Shown: positions 28,029-37,351 of the stretch, one piece after another | Layout: the number at the start of each line of letters is the position of its first letter | How positions within the stretch are numbered: position 1 is the stretch's first letter | Assembly: GCF_029109325.1 (NCBI RefSeq) | Contig: NZ_JAQKQJ010000005.1 | Coordinates: 124,001 to 188,000 of the forward strand | DNA from: Nodosilinea sp. PGN35 | GTDB lineage: Bacteria; Cyanobacteriota; Cyanobacteriia; Phormidesmidales; Phormidesmidaceae | Length of the DNA: 64,000 nucleotides | Direction: 5' to 3' | Translations under genes and position numbers: made by a program | The notes under the pieces: model-generated | Told to the model about the DNA's origin: nothing | Database searches by the model: none | The model's input: only the letters and a program-made list of their open reading frames with translations

Positions 28029-31000
28029 CTACAAGATGGGCGACGCCACCCCCCGGATTACGAGGCCCTGATAGACCAGAGTGGCAATCTCGGCGCGGGT
28101 AGCGGCTTGATTGGCCCGAATTTGCGGTGCGGTGGAATCAGGGGTGACAATGAGTTCGGCCTCGGTGGCGGCGGCGATCGCCCCCTGAGCCCAAGGGGAA
28201 ATGGTGGCTCGGTCGGGGTAGCGGGTGAGGCTATCAGTGGTTGCGGCCCGGAGGTCGAGGATGGCGACCAGGGCGGCGATCGCCTGCTCGCGCGAGATGG
28301 CCGCCGCTACCCCAAAGGTGCCATTGTCGAGGCCCGACATTGCGCCGCTGCGGTAGATCTGCTGAATCGCTCTGAGCTGGGGATGGCTGGTGGGCACATC
28401 GCGAAACAGCTGACTGACATTGGCCTGGAGGCGATCGCCCCGTGGGGACGGGTCAAAGGCGCTGACCAGCAGGCTGGCAAAATCGGCCCGGCTCACCCTA
28501 GCATCGGGGCGAAAAGTACCATCGCTAAAGCCATTGATGAGGCCCAAATCCAGCAGCCCGCGAATGAAGCCCTCCGCCCAGTGGGGCGGTGCCGAGGGGT
28601 TCAGCACATCCACAAACAGCGCCAGGGGTTCCTCAAGGTGAACCAGGTGGGGCGAAGAGAGCAGGTCGGCCCGGCCTTCGATGACCTGGCCCTGGTAGAT
28701 CATCGCGGCCAGTTCGGCACGGGTGAGGGGGCGATGGGGGGTAAGCTGCCCAGCCCCGTTGGGGATTACGACCAGGCCGTGGCGCAGGGCGGTGGCTACC
28801 AGCGATCGCAACCCCTCTGGTATAGCAGTGCTGTCGGGATAGCCGCTGACTAGGTTGAGGGTGCCACCCTTGAGATTGAACCCCCTCACAAAACACACTA
28901 TGGCCTCTAGGCGGGTAATCTGCCGCTGCAAATCGAGGGTATTGTCCTGGGGCAGCAGTAAGAAGCCCATGCGGTAGGCCTTTTGGGCAGCGGCATAGGG
29001 GGCCTCGGTAGCCGAGAGGTTGCGGAAGACGGTGGCGTCTAGACGCAGGGGGCGATCGAAGGCGGCGGCGATGGCAGTGACATAGTCACCCGTACTAACG
29101 CCATTGTTCGGCTCGAACTGTCCCTGGGTATTGAGAGGCATCGCCTGCTTATTGATCACCGCCCTAATCCAAAACCTCGCCCAGTGGTCGCTGGGAACAT
29201 CCGCTGGCAGAGAAGCGGAACCGCTCTCGACATTGCCCGATTTGGACTTGGTGCCCCCAGTTTCCCCACCAGACCTTGCCTCCGATGAGTTGATCCCGCT
29301 ATGGCGTTCAAAGTCGAGATCCTCAGAAATCACCGGAGCAATGTTGGGTGCGGGTAACGCAGCCGGGAACCAAGTTGCCCCCTGAATGCTGCCGTGGTGC
29401 TCTGGGCCACTGCGCCCTTGCCAGATAGCCACTTGGTTGTGGGCGATCGCCCCTCCGTCATCCAAGCGCCAATAGCCCACCAATCCTGGCTTTGGTTCGA
29501 CCAAATGCTGAGACATGGTGGCCCGAATTTGGTTTTGGGTGCGGGCTACATTCCACAGCCGCACCTCGGCAATCACCCACTGCCGCTGCCCACCACCTGC
29601 TGGGGATGAGCCCATTGCCCCAATGTAAAAAGGCTCGTTATCCGAGGCTAACAAGCCTTTAAAGAGGCCAGTGCTGCGGTACTGCCCATTAATCGGGATA
29701 GTTTCATAGTCGCCCTTGATGGACACCGTGTCTTGGCGACGACTGTCAATATAAACCTGGATTTCTTGAGAGGCTTGATCCCAGGTGAAGGCGATGTGAT
29801 GGAAGGCGCGATCGCTAGGCACCGAGCCGCGCGTATCGAGCACAGTTCTAATGGCAGAATTTTGATCGTGAAGAATGACACGAATTTTTTGGTCTTGCCA
29901 GATCAAGGCGTAGCCTGAACCCTGTACTCCCTGGCAACTGGCGATGACACCGTTGCCGTAGCTGTGTTTAACCCAGGCTTCTAGCGTAATGGCCGTTGGT
30001 GTTTCCAATCTGGCCACTTGACCACAGCTCACGCGATCGCCCGGGTGTCGAAATTCTAGCCCCACTGGCAGCGGCAGTGGTACCTCAACTTGCGTCAGCC
30101 GCTCCGCTCCGATGACGATACCGTAGTCTCCATCTCCCACCAGGTTTCGCACCTGGTTCTCCTGCGTTTCTTCAAAACGCCAGTAGCCTACCAGACCCTC
30201 CGTTTTAGCAGATGGAGGGAGCCGTCGCCGCATGTTGGCCTGAATTTGTTCTTGAGTACGTGCCGTATTCCAAATGCGAACTTCAGCGATAACACCATCA
30301 AAGCTGGCTTTGATGGAAGCTGAATTGCTCGAACCAGTCAGATACCGAGTCAGTCCACCAATCATCAGGGAGGACTGAAACAATTCGCTTGAGGCTGCCG
30401 CCCTCATACTCTCATGGATAGGACTAAATTGTTTTTTGAGAATCAAATCTTCTGCGGCAGCTAATTCTCCCTGGAGATAGAGTCGAATAACATTGCCGTC
30501 AAAAACAACAGCGATATGCAAGAATGAATTGACATCGATCTTTCCGCCATGAAACTCGTGAATGCCAAGCATTCCCATGTTCACGGGGTCATGGATTGTG
30601 CTGTTCAGCAACCGTGAGATTGGTAGACCGACCATTCTCACAAAATATATTTTCCCATAAGCTATAAATATAGAATATTCGATATCATACTGAGTGCCTT
30701 TAACTAGAATTATGCCAGCATTCGCTGTGTTAGGCTTCACCCAAGCCTCTAAGCTATAGAGATTATTTTGACCAAAAGATATTGCGCTTTTCTGCCTAGA
30801 AGCTTGCCAATCAAGATTGACAGAAAAAGCGATCGCATCCTCGGAAGCATAGCGCCCTAAAGGCCTTCCATCACTAACATCGAAAGCGTCAATATGACCG
30901 TTTTCTGATAGTGCTAAAACCACTCTATTGTTTTCGCTAATTTTGATTTCTTTGATTTCATAATTAACGGGATCAGAAGAAATTAATAATCCGTTATTTG

Positions 31001-33446
31001 GATGACAAATCTCAATGGAATGACTTGCTAAAGCAAGAATACTCTCATCAGAACTGAGCACAAAATCTCGAATAAACGAAGATTTAATTTCTGGGAAATT
31101 TATATAATCTGCCAGACTGATGAAGGGTGAGTCGGTAAAATCCCAGTAATAGGGTGAACCACCCGAAAGAGTCAAAAAAGCACCTGTCCCATCAGACTTT
31201 AAGCGAAACTTTTCGATTGGTGTGCTGAGCGAAACGAACTTGTCGTCTCGCTCAATAGCCAATCTAGGATACGTTCCATAAATCAGAATTGAATGAGGTA
31301 TACAGTAGCCAACTACAGGATTTTCTTCATAGAAATGAGATGCCCGAATTGTTAATTCATCAACTCTTTTTTGCCCTTTAGTGATTTCCTCATGCAACGT
31401 ACCCAACCAACCTTCTGGAGTCAGGCGAGTGCCTTGTGCTGACGCAAGTTCATTGAGCAGCTGGAAGGTTTCTCCATAGGGATCTTGCTCGATTCCCTTG
31501 AAATAGCTATTAAGTTTTTCAAGGTGTAAATTTATTTCACTTATCGTTTTTTCGAACTGCTGAACTGAAGTATGCTCATAGGCTGTGGCTAGAATATCCA
31601 GAGACTTAATCAAGGTGCCATCGAGATGCCAGATATCGATATATCCATCAATACTAATTGCAGCGATCGCCTCACCATCGCTACTGAAATTCAGATCGCC
31701 AATTTTTGCAGGCGTTTTCCAGAGAGGATGATTGCCTATAAATGTTCGTAGACAAGTGAGCTTTGCGGATGAGATATCGGGCATCTCAATCGCCCACAGT
31801 TCGATGAAACTGCGCTGATCAGATTGAGGAGATCGAGCAACAGCCAAAAGCTTACCATCAGTCTTTAAGCAGATGTGATCAATAGTTTCTTGGTTAGGTA
31901 AAGAAAGGCGCTTGAGGGCTGCACCCTCCGGACTCCACAAGGTAACATGACCAGCAGGACTGACCGTTAAAACGCTAACAACATTGCTTACGCTGACATA
32001 CTGCTCGGCCCCTCTGAATTGAATTCCAGCCGGGAAAGGTAGATGATTGAGCTGCTCCTGGGTTACCACAAAGTCTTCTAGAAAGCTTTTGAGTTTAGGG
32101 AGTTCACGACCTTTCTGCTGTAAATCTTCCACAATTCGGCAGATGCGAACCCCTTGATAAGCCTCAATCACTGGTTTTTTGGATTTATTGTCAGCGATAG
32201 CAGCGGTGGCGGCCGGTTCATCAGAAATGGAGTTGGGCATGGTATCTTTCCGAAGAGTCTCATCTCCTTTAGAAAATGTGTTTTCCTGAGGGAGAGTTTC
32301 CGCCTCGGCGATCGCGGCATGATGGAGAGCCACTAAGTCCCAGTTGATATTGAAGACTGGACTACCAGACGATCCATAGTCTGAACCAGTTGTATACCGA
32401 ACAAAGTTGTCTAACAAGCCATTTTTGTCATAGTCCAACACCCGATTGTCGTTTTGCACAAGCTGTTTTTCTTGGCCCTTGGGGTGCTGCACCAACAGCA
32501 CGCGATCGCCCAGTATAGGTTTGACCTTTTGAGCAGAATGCTGAGACTTAGCCCCGTTAGGTTCTAGAGCATTGAGCTGCTTTACCTGATCGGCAGAAAG
32601 ACCAGGAGCAACGTTTGACTCATCCCCGACTAATTGCAGCCAGCCAAAAACGTAACCCGCCTGGCGCGTAAATTGACCTGCCTCCAGTTGCACTAGGGAA
32701 TAGTCCAACGCAGCATTGGTGACAAAGAGCATGCTCGGTGCAAAGGTATAGTCAACGGACTGCTGCAGCAGCCCTGTACTATCGCGAACGTAATTGAACT
32801 GCGCTACACATTCCAGGGCTTCCTCTGGGTCAGCAATAACGTGGTGATTGGTCATAAGGTGGGTGCCGCCCACCAAAAAGCCCGTACCAATGGGAATGGG
32901 ATTAATTTTGGCCAGTTGTGACTCGTCCAGGCTTCTCAAAGCTTTTAGAGGAGAATCTTGAGCTGGGTTATAGGTATCTGTGGGCCTAAAAATATCCTCA
33001 GCCACCTGCTCAGGAATGGCAAAAATTTCCCTGAGTGTTGCCTCACTGGTATAGTCCGCTACGTTCTCAGAGACCTCAATACTACTAATTAAAGCGTTCC
33101 ATGCTTTGAGAGAGAAGTAGCGAGCGATACGGCAAATGGCTCGACTCCGCTCAGTCCCCACCTCCAAAGAGGTCAGGGGCAGGAAGGTCGTTTGATCTTT
33201 CGCCACGGTAAACTGCTTGGCTTGTTTGCCATACTGCCTTTCTCGGGTAATCTCTAGAACCCGATTTAGATCTTCTTTTTTTACTTCGACGTTTTCTATT
33301 TCATCTTCCTTAGGGGCACCTGTTCCGGCCACCCGAAACCAGCGCTTCCAGCGGCTTCTGCCCAGATTGCCCTGCAACCACCACCATTCTTGAAGCCGCC
33401 TATAGTTAGACTGATCAACCTGAGCATCGGAGAAGAAAGATCCCAT
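28029..33446 (-). CDS. Giant trypsin-like / beta-propeller / LamG / SLH protein
   Basis: About 1805 residues from the ATG at 33446. Residues about 190-380 are a trypsin-like (V8-type) serine protease: GTGFLVGGTHLMTNHHVI (His202), ALDYSLVQL (Asp248), GSSGSPVFN (Ser360), an intact triad. About 480-870 is a divergent beta-propeller (WD/NHL-like; VTLWSPEG, IDIWHLDGTLI, LFRLKSDGTGAFLTL). Two concanavalin-like LamG domains follow (about 887-1092 and 1127-1330), each ending GLVGYWR(F/L). Several SLH repeats fill the C-terminus (about 1412-1805; YPDRATISPWAQGAIAAATE, FVDVLNPSAPPHWAEGF). There is no signal peptide, although SLH domains normally bind cell wall. The central third is AT-richer than the C-terminal third. 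It is divergent to the pentapeptide-repeat gene. Function unknown; a surface-protease or conflict-type effector is speculation. Confidence 0.85.
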   Translation of the reverse strand: MGSFFSDAQVDQSNYRRLQEWWWLQGNLGRSRWKRWFRVAGTGAPKEDEIENVEVKKEDLNRVLEITRERQYGKQAKQFTVAKDQTTFLPLTSLEVGTERSRAICRIARYFSLKAWNALISSIEVSENVADYTSEATLREIFAIPEQVAEDIFRPTDTYNPAQDSPLKALRSLDESQLAKINPIPIGTGFLVGGTHLMTNHHVIADPEEALECVAQFNYVRDSTGLLQQSVDYTFAPSMLFVTNAALDYSLVQLEAGQFTRQAGYVFGWLQLVGDESNVAPGLSADQVKQLNALEPNGAKSQHSAQKVKPILGDRVLLVQHPKGQEKQLVQNDNRVLDYDKNGLLDNFVRYTTGSDYGSSGSPVFNINWDLVALHHAAIAEAETLPQENTFSKGDETLRKDTMPNSISDEPAATAAIADNKSKKPVIEAYQGVRICRIVEDLQQKGRELPKLKSFLEDFVVTQEQLNHLPFPAGIQFRGAEQYVSVSNVVSVLTVSPAGHVTLWSPEGAALKRLSLPNQETIDHICLKTDGKLLAVARSPQSDQRSFIELWAIEMPDISSAKLTCLRTFIGNHPLWKTPAKIGDLNFSSDGEAIAAISIDGYIDIWHLDGTLIKSLDILATAYEHTSVQQFEKTISEINLHLEKLNSYFKGIEQDPYGETFQLLNELASAQGTRLTPEGWLGTLHEEITKGQKRVDELTIRASHFYEENPVVGYCIPHSILIYGTYPRLAIERDDKFVSLSTPIEKFRLKSDGTGAFLTLSGGSPYYWDFTDSPFISLADYINFPEIKSSFIRDFVLSSDESILALASHSIEICHPNNGLLISSDPVNYEIKEIKISENNRVVLALSENGHIDAFDVSDGRPLGRYASEDAIAFSVNLDWQASRQKSAISFGQNNLYSLEAWVKPNTANAGIILVKGTQYDIEYSIFIAYGKIYFVRMVGLPISRLLNSTIHDPVNMGMLGIHEFHGGKIDVNSFLHIAVVFDGNVIRLYLQGELAAAEDLILKKQFSPIHESMRAAASSELFQSSLMIGGLTRYLTGSSNSASIKASFDGVIAEVRIWNTARTQEQIQANMRRRLPPSAKTEGLVGYWRFEETQENQVRNLVGDGDYGIVIGAERLTQVEVPLPLPVGLEFRHPGDRVSCGQVARLETPTAITLEAWVKHSYGNGVIASCQGVQGSGYALIWQDQKIRVILHDQNSAIRTVLDTRGSVPSDRAFHHIAFTWDQASQEIQVYIDSRRQDTVSIKGDYETIPINGQYRSTGLFKGLLASDNEPFYIGAMGSSPAGGGQRQWVIAEVRLWNVARTQNQIRATMSQHLVEPKPGLVGYWRLDDGGAIAHNQVAIWQGRSGPEHHGSIQGATWFPAALPAPNIAPVISEDLDFERHSGINSSEARSGGETGGTKSKSGNVESGSASLPADVPSDHWARFWIRAVINKQAMPLNTQGQFEPNNGVSTGDYVTAIAAAFDRPLRLDATVFRNLSATEAPYAAAQKAYRMGFLLLPQDNTLDLQRQITRLEAIVCFVRGFNLKGGTLNLVSGYPDSTAIPEGLRSLVATALRHGLVVIPNGAGQLTPHRPLTRAELAAMIYQGQVIEGRADLLSSPHLVHLEEPLALFVDVLNPSAPPHWAEGFIRGLLDLGLINGFSDGTFRPDARVSRADFASLLVSAFDPSPRGDRLQANVSQLFRDVPTSHPQLRAIQQIYRSGAMSGLDNGTFGVAAAISREQAIAALVAILDLRAATTDSLTRYPDRATISPWAQGAIAAATEAELIVTPDSTAPQIRANQAATRAEIATLVYQGLVIRGVASPIL

Positions 33447-33711
33447 AGAGGCACCCACGGCAGAAAATTGTGGCAATACTGAGGGTCAATTACTAACTCT
33501 TTTAGGAAAAACGTGATTTTCATGGTTGTCTAGTTCTTTTCATGATTCTTTGCGAACTGTCTCTAGTCAGCGCTCGAGCCAATGATTTATCGCCCGAAAA
33601 AACAAAAAATCTTAGGAATTGAGCGGTTCTCCGCCCAGGCTTTTGTGCTTAAGTAATTATCTAAGTCGTCAGTCCAAAAAAACTCAGGCATAGCAGTGAG
33701 GGTGCACTTTA

Positions 33712-35961
33712 GTGACAAGCTGGCCACCTCAGACAGCCAACCGAGATATTCGCGGTCAGCGGTTTGACCAGCCATCGCTACCCGCCGATTTACAGGGGGC
33801 GATCGCCGGGCAGCGCCCTCTGCAAAAAATTCTTCTGCTCAGCCTGTTGCTGTTGGGCTGTGCCCTGACCAGCGCCCTGGTGTCGGTACTGACCACCACC
33901 AAGGGGCTAGAGTTGGTTGGCCTGGGGCGCTTTGGCGGCACCTTTTCAGAGTCTCTGGCCACAACCGCAATTCTGATCACCTGGCTGGGGGTAGCGATCT
34001 ATCAACCCTGGGTGAGGGCTTTGGCGGTGGTAGTAGTGGGGCTGGGGCTGGCGATCGCCCTCCAGGCATTGCTCGATCGCCTAGAAATGATTGCCCTGGT
34101 CGATCGCTACTTTTTTGTGGCAACGACCATTACTGTGCTGGTCTGCTGGTCGCTCTACGCCATGACCTTTGAGCTGGTGCGCTGGGCGATCGCCACCATC
34201 GACATTCTCTTTGTGCGGGCATCGCGGGTGCAGCCGCTGGTGCTGGGGGCGGTAATGCTGGGGGCGATCGCCGGATCGCTCATCGGCAGCAGCCCCGACC
34301 CCTACCAGATCGGCGGCATTCCTGCGGCCACCCCCGCCGAGACCCTAGTCGCCCGCCTGGTGGGCATGGCGCTCACGGTGGCGCTGCCCCTGGCGGCCTG
34401 GGGGGCCAACCGCCACCGCCATAGCCCCTGGCAACACCCCGATCGCCTGCGCGATTTGGCCCTGGTCTGGGGGGCGGTGGGGGGCACCTCCTTCTACGAC
34501 CTCAACCTCGACCAGGTCAACTTTGCCGGGGCCAGCCTAGCGAATACTGATTTACGGGGGCGATCGCTCTACCGCACCTGTTTCCGCCAGGCCCAGCGGC
34601 TAGAGCGCGCCCGCACCGACAACCGCTACCTCGATCTCGACAACCCCAAGGTACAGGCCCTGCTCACCCACGGCACCAGCGCCGATCGAGACTTTCGCGG
34701 GCTGAATTTGCAGGGCATCAACCTGCGCCGCACGGCGGATTTTCCCCCTGCCGACCTGCAAGAAATAGACTTTTCGGGGGCCAACCTGATGGGGGCCGAC
34801 CTGCGCGGGGCCAACCTGACCGGCAGCAGTTTAGCCCAGGCCAACCTGGTCAATGCCGATCTGAGCGAGGCCACCCTCACCGACACCTGCATCGAAGACT
34901 GGCACCTCAGCCCCAGTACCCGTTTTCAGGGAGTAATCTGCCAGCGGGTGTTTCTGCGGCGCAGCCCCAAGGGTCACTTCCTCGACCCCCAGCCCGAGCG
35001 GGGCGAATTTCAGCCAGGGGAATTCGAGGTCTGGGTGGCCGCCATTCAGCGCAGCGTCAGCCTCAGTTTCCAGGAGGCCGTCAACCCCCAGGCCCTCGCC
35101 TTTGCCCTCACCCAAACCGCCCTCAACTACCGCGCCCCCGATCTGTTTTCCGTACAGACCATTCACCAGCAGGAGCAGGGGTCTACGGCCCAGATCGACA
35201 TCGCCAGCGAAAAATTGCTCCAGCTCGACAAAGACGAAGTGCATCAAGAACTATCCACTCAGTACCGGGCGGCGGTACAGCGGTTGGAGTCAGGGTATGA
35301 ACTGACGTTGCAAGCCAAAGACTCCGAAATTCAGTACGTGCGGCAGCTGTTTGCCACCCAGCAGCAGACGATTGAACGGCTGACTGGTCAGCTGGCCGAG
35401 CGCAGCAGCCCGGTGATGATCCAGGGTGCAGGCAACCAGATTTACATGATCCAAAACGCAGGAGGCATGACTGTGAACAACAGCGAGACCAACATCACCG
35501 CCGGGGGCAACGTGGACATGTCCAGCGGCACCCAGATCAGCGTCGGCGGCGACCTCAGCGGCAGTGTCGATATGTCGAGCGGGGCTAAGGTCAGCATCGG
35601 CGGCGATGTCGTGGGCTCCAGCATCCTCAGCACCCTCAGCGGCCAGGTGACCACCAGCATTCAGCAACTGCGCGGCGTCAGCGTCGAGGGCAGTCAAGAC
35701 CTGGCAGCGGTGCTGACGACTCTCCAGCAAGCCATCGACCAGGACACAGCCCTGTCGGAGGAGCAAAAAAAGGAGGCCCTGGAGGCGGTGGAAACCATTG
35801 CTGAAGAGGGCAAAAAGCCGCCGGAGCAGCGGGCCGCCAAACTCTGCGCCATGGCCATGAACGCCCTCAAAGGCGTAACCGCCACAGTTTCTGACGTCAG
35901 CAAGCTGGCCACGGTGCTGCAAAGTTCTGCCCCGGTGCTGCTGGCCCTGCTGGGGCTCTGA
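33712..35961 (+). CDS. Membrane pentapeptide-repeat protein with internal GGD repeats and helical tail
   Basis: 749 residues from a GTG start. Residues about 38-235 contain roughly five or six membrane segments. Pentapeptide repeats follow, about 255-390 in two blocks (FAGASLANTDLRGRSL; DFSGANLMGADLRGANLTGSSL). About 430-565 is polar and partly coiled coil (ending in QQQTIERLTGQLAE). About 568-635 is a beta-rich segment with two copies of an 18-residue unit, VDMSSGTQISVGGDLSGS and VDMSSGAKVSIGGDVVGS, suggesting a stacked-strand region. The last 90 residues are an acidic helical domain ending LQSSAPVLLALLGL. I recall similar tails on cyanobacterial multidomain signalling proteins, but not with certainty. 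It lies head to head with the giant protease gene, with 265 bases between, so the two may share regulation. Confidence 0.8.
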   Translation: MTSWPPQTANRDIRGQRFDQPSLPADLQGAIAGQRPLQKILLLSLLLLGCALTSALVSVLTTTKGLELVGLGRFGGTFSESLATTAILITWLGVAIYQPWVRALAVVVVGLGLAIALQALLDRLEMIALVDRYFFVATTITVLVCWSLYAMTFELVRWAIATIDILFVRASRVQPLVLGAVMLGAIAGSLIGSSPDPYQIGGIPAATPAETLVARLVGMALTVALPLAAWGANRHRHSPWQHPDRLRDLALVWGAVGGTSFYDLNLDQVNFAGASLANTDLRGRSLYRTCFRQAQRLERARTDNRYLDLDNPKVQALLTHGTSADRDFRGLNLQGINLRRTADFPPADLQEIDFSGANLMGADLRGANLTGSSLAQANLVNADLSEATLTDTCIEDWHLSPSTRFQGVICQRVFLRRSPKGHFLDPQPERGEFQPGEFEVWVAAIQRSVSLSFQEAVNPQALAFALTQTALNYRAPDLFSVQTIHQQEQGSTAQIDIASEKLLQLDKDEVHQELSTQYRAAVQRLESGYELTLQAKDSEIQYVRQLFATQQQTIERLTGQLAERSSPVMIQGAGNQIYMIQNAGGMTVNNSETNITAGGNVDMSSGTQISVGGDLSGSVDMSSGAKVSIGGDVVGSSILSTLSGQVTTSIQQLRGVSVEGSQDLAAVLTTLQQAIDQDTALSEEQKKEALEAVETIAEEGKKPPEQRAAKLCAMAMNALKGVTATVSDVSKLATVLQSSAPVLLALLGL

Positions 35962-36116
35962 GCAGGGGCTAGGCGTCAGCGCTGACCGGCCCGATCGCAG
36001 CCTGCCCTGGGGCAAACCCGCCGCAAACTGACTCCATAACAATTCTCCCACCTCTGTCACATCCCCTGGCCAAACGGGGTACCGTAAGACCAGCATAAGT
36101 TCAGCCGTCTAGCACC

Positions 36117-36329
36117 ATGTCTCAAGAGTTTGCCACCGGATTTCCAAGTGTGCGGCAGGTTCAAAACCTGATTCGCGATCAGGCCTCTGTTGAGGTCAAG
36201 CTCATCACTGGCGACATTATTGGGGGCCGGGTCGTCTGGCAAGATCCCCAGTGCATCTGCATTGAAACCGAGGATCAGAGCAAGCACCAAATTTGGAAAC
36301 AAGCCATTGGCTTCCTGAAATATTCTTAA
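36117..36329 (+). CDS. hfq: Hfq-like RNA-binding protein
   Basis: 70 residues matching the cyanobacterial Hfq family, which diverges strongly from E. coli Hfq: PSVRQVQNLIRDQASVEVKLITGDIIGGRVVWQDPQCICIETE. The Sm1 motif (VKLITGDIIGGRV) and the trailing IWKQAIGFLKY Sm2 region are visible. In Synechocystis the homologue (ssr3341) is needed for motility. Start ATG at 36117. In many cyanobacteria it is, as I recall, beside dapF; here an 8-kb block intervenes. Confidence 0.92.
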   Translation: MSQEFATGFPSVRQVQNLIRDQASVEVKLITGDIIGGRVVWQDPQCICIETEDQSKHQIWKQAIGFLKYS

Positions 36330-36490
36330 TTCGTCATAGCGCCCTAAGCAGTCTTCATATATCCCTCTGTAGTCTGCTGAATTGATCGGGGCACAATAAA
36401 TCCAGGTGGATACCTACCCTGTCGATCTCTCAGTCCCCCAATTTTCAGTAAAAGCCGTTAATCCACCCGCTTTATGGAGCTTTTGGTCAG

Positions 36491-37036
36491 ATGACTATCG
36501 AAAAAATTGTTGAGCAAGCCCTCCAAGATGGCTACCTCACCCCCGCTATGGAAGCTGAGGTAGGGCGCATTTGCGATACCGCCGCTGAGCTGTCCATCGA
36601 AGAATACATGGCCCTCGATCGCCTGATGGGTGCCCTGCTGACCGGCGAGGTGGTGGCTGTACCCCGCAAACAGTTCATCAACGTGATGGAAGAACTGGTG
36701 CTGACCGAGGCAATTTCGCGGGTGGCCGAGATTGAGTCTACCTCCGACAAAACTCTCGATTTAGGCGATATCGCCGCCTACGCCCTCAACCGGCTGCCGC
36801 CCCTCTATGCCACCACCGAAGAGGGGGCCAATTTTCAGCGGGAAAACGCCCGCGGTGAGCTATCTGCCCTGATTGCTGACCAGGTGCAGCAGGCGATTTC
36901 TCGCAACCTCGACCAGCCCGACTTTTACCCCGAGCGCCAAACCATTCAGAAGAAAACGGGCGACAACGTGCTGCACCAGGTCAGCTCCCTGCTGCAAGAC
37001 CATGCCCACAAGTTCGAGCCAGCCTCAAAGGCTTAG
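36491..37036 (+). CDS. comFB: ComFB-family protein, putative cyclic-dinucleotide receptor
   Basis: 181 residues. A helical N-terminal region is followed by the late-competence ComFB domain (FINVMEELVLTEAISRVAEIE, LGDIAAYALNRLPPLYATTEEGANFQRE). Cyanobacterial ComFB-like proteins have been reported to bind cyclic di-nucleotides (CdgR in Anabaena, Slr1970 in Synechocystis); the receptor role here is by homology only. It follows hfq on the same strand, with a terminator downstream. Confidence 0.88.
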   Translation: MTIEKIVEQALQDGYLTPAMEAEVGRICDTAAELSIEEYMALDRLMGALLTGEVVAVPRKQFINVMEELVLTEAISRVAEIESTSDKTLDLGDIAAYALNRLPPLYATTEEGANFQRENARGELSALIADQVQQAISRNLDQPDFYPERQTIQKKTGDNVLHQVSSLLQDHAHKFEPASKA

Positions 37037-37071
37037 CTACATCGGGCACACACCGTTCTATAGCTGTATAC

Positions 37072-37117
37072 CAGGGTCTAGATTTAGCCAGTCCGGCAAG
37101 GTCTAGACCCTGTTTTA
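37072..37117 (+). terminator. Intrinsic terminator after comFB
   Basis: An 11-bp perfect stem (CAGGGTCTAGA / TCTAGACCCTG) around a 19-base loop is followed by TTTTATT. It begins about 36 bases after the comFB stop. Confidence 0.8.
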
Positions 37118-37150
37118 TTGAGGCTAGTTTATTTTTATGTTGGACTGGAT

Positions 37151-37345
37151 AGGCTAGTTATAGCTACGGTCACCAAGATGAGGACAGACAGAAAACGTTC
37201 CAACGTTTTATAGCCATGGTCAACTGGGTTAAGACATTCAGCAATCTCAGGAACGTTTGAACGTTCCTGGGGAAATTGTCCTAACCAGACTGGCCACAGC
37301 TGTAACGTTTCAAGAGGCGATGTTTTAACCAGACTGGCCACAAAT
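37151..37345. repeat. Dispersed repeat, copy A (AACGTTCC palindromes and CCAGACTGGCCAC block)
   Basis: The region contains GAAAACGTTCCAACGTTTTA, the inverted repeat GGAACGTTTGAACGTTCC (37250-37267), and GATGTTTTAACCAGACTGG. The same blocks in the same order occur at 59961-60080 (copy B). The 37.1-37.35 kb region is otherwise without genes. Confidence 0.75.
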
Positions 37346-37351
37346 ATAGAG

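Noticed and set aside
33587..33775. Small minus-strand frame between the divergent giant genes
   Set aside because: It overlaps the start of the pentapeptide gene, has no ribosome-binding site, and shows no conserved-looking segment.
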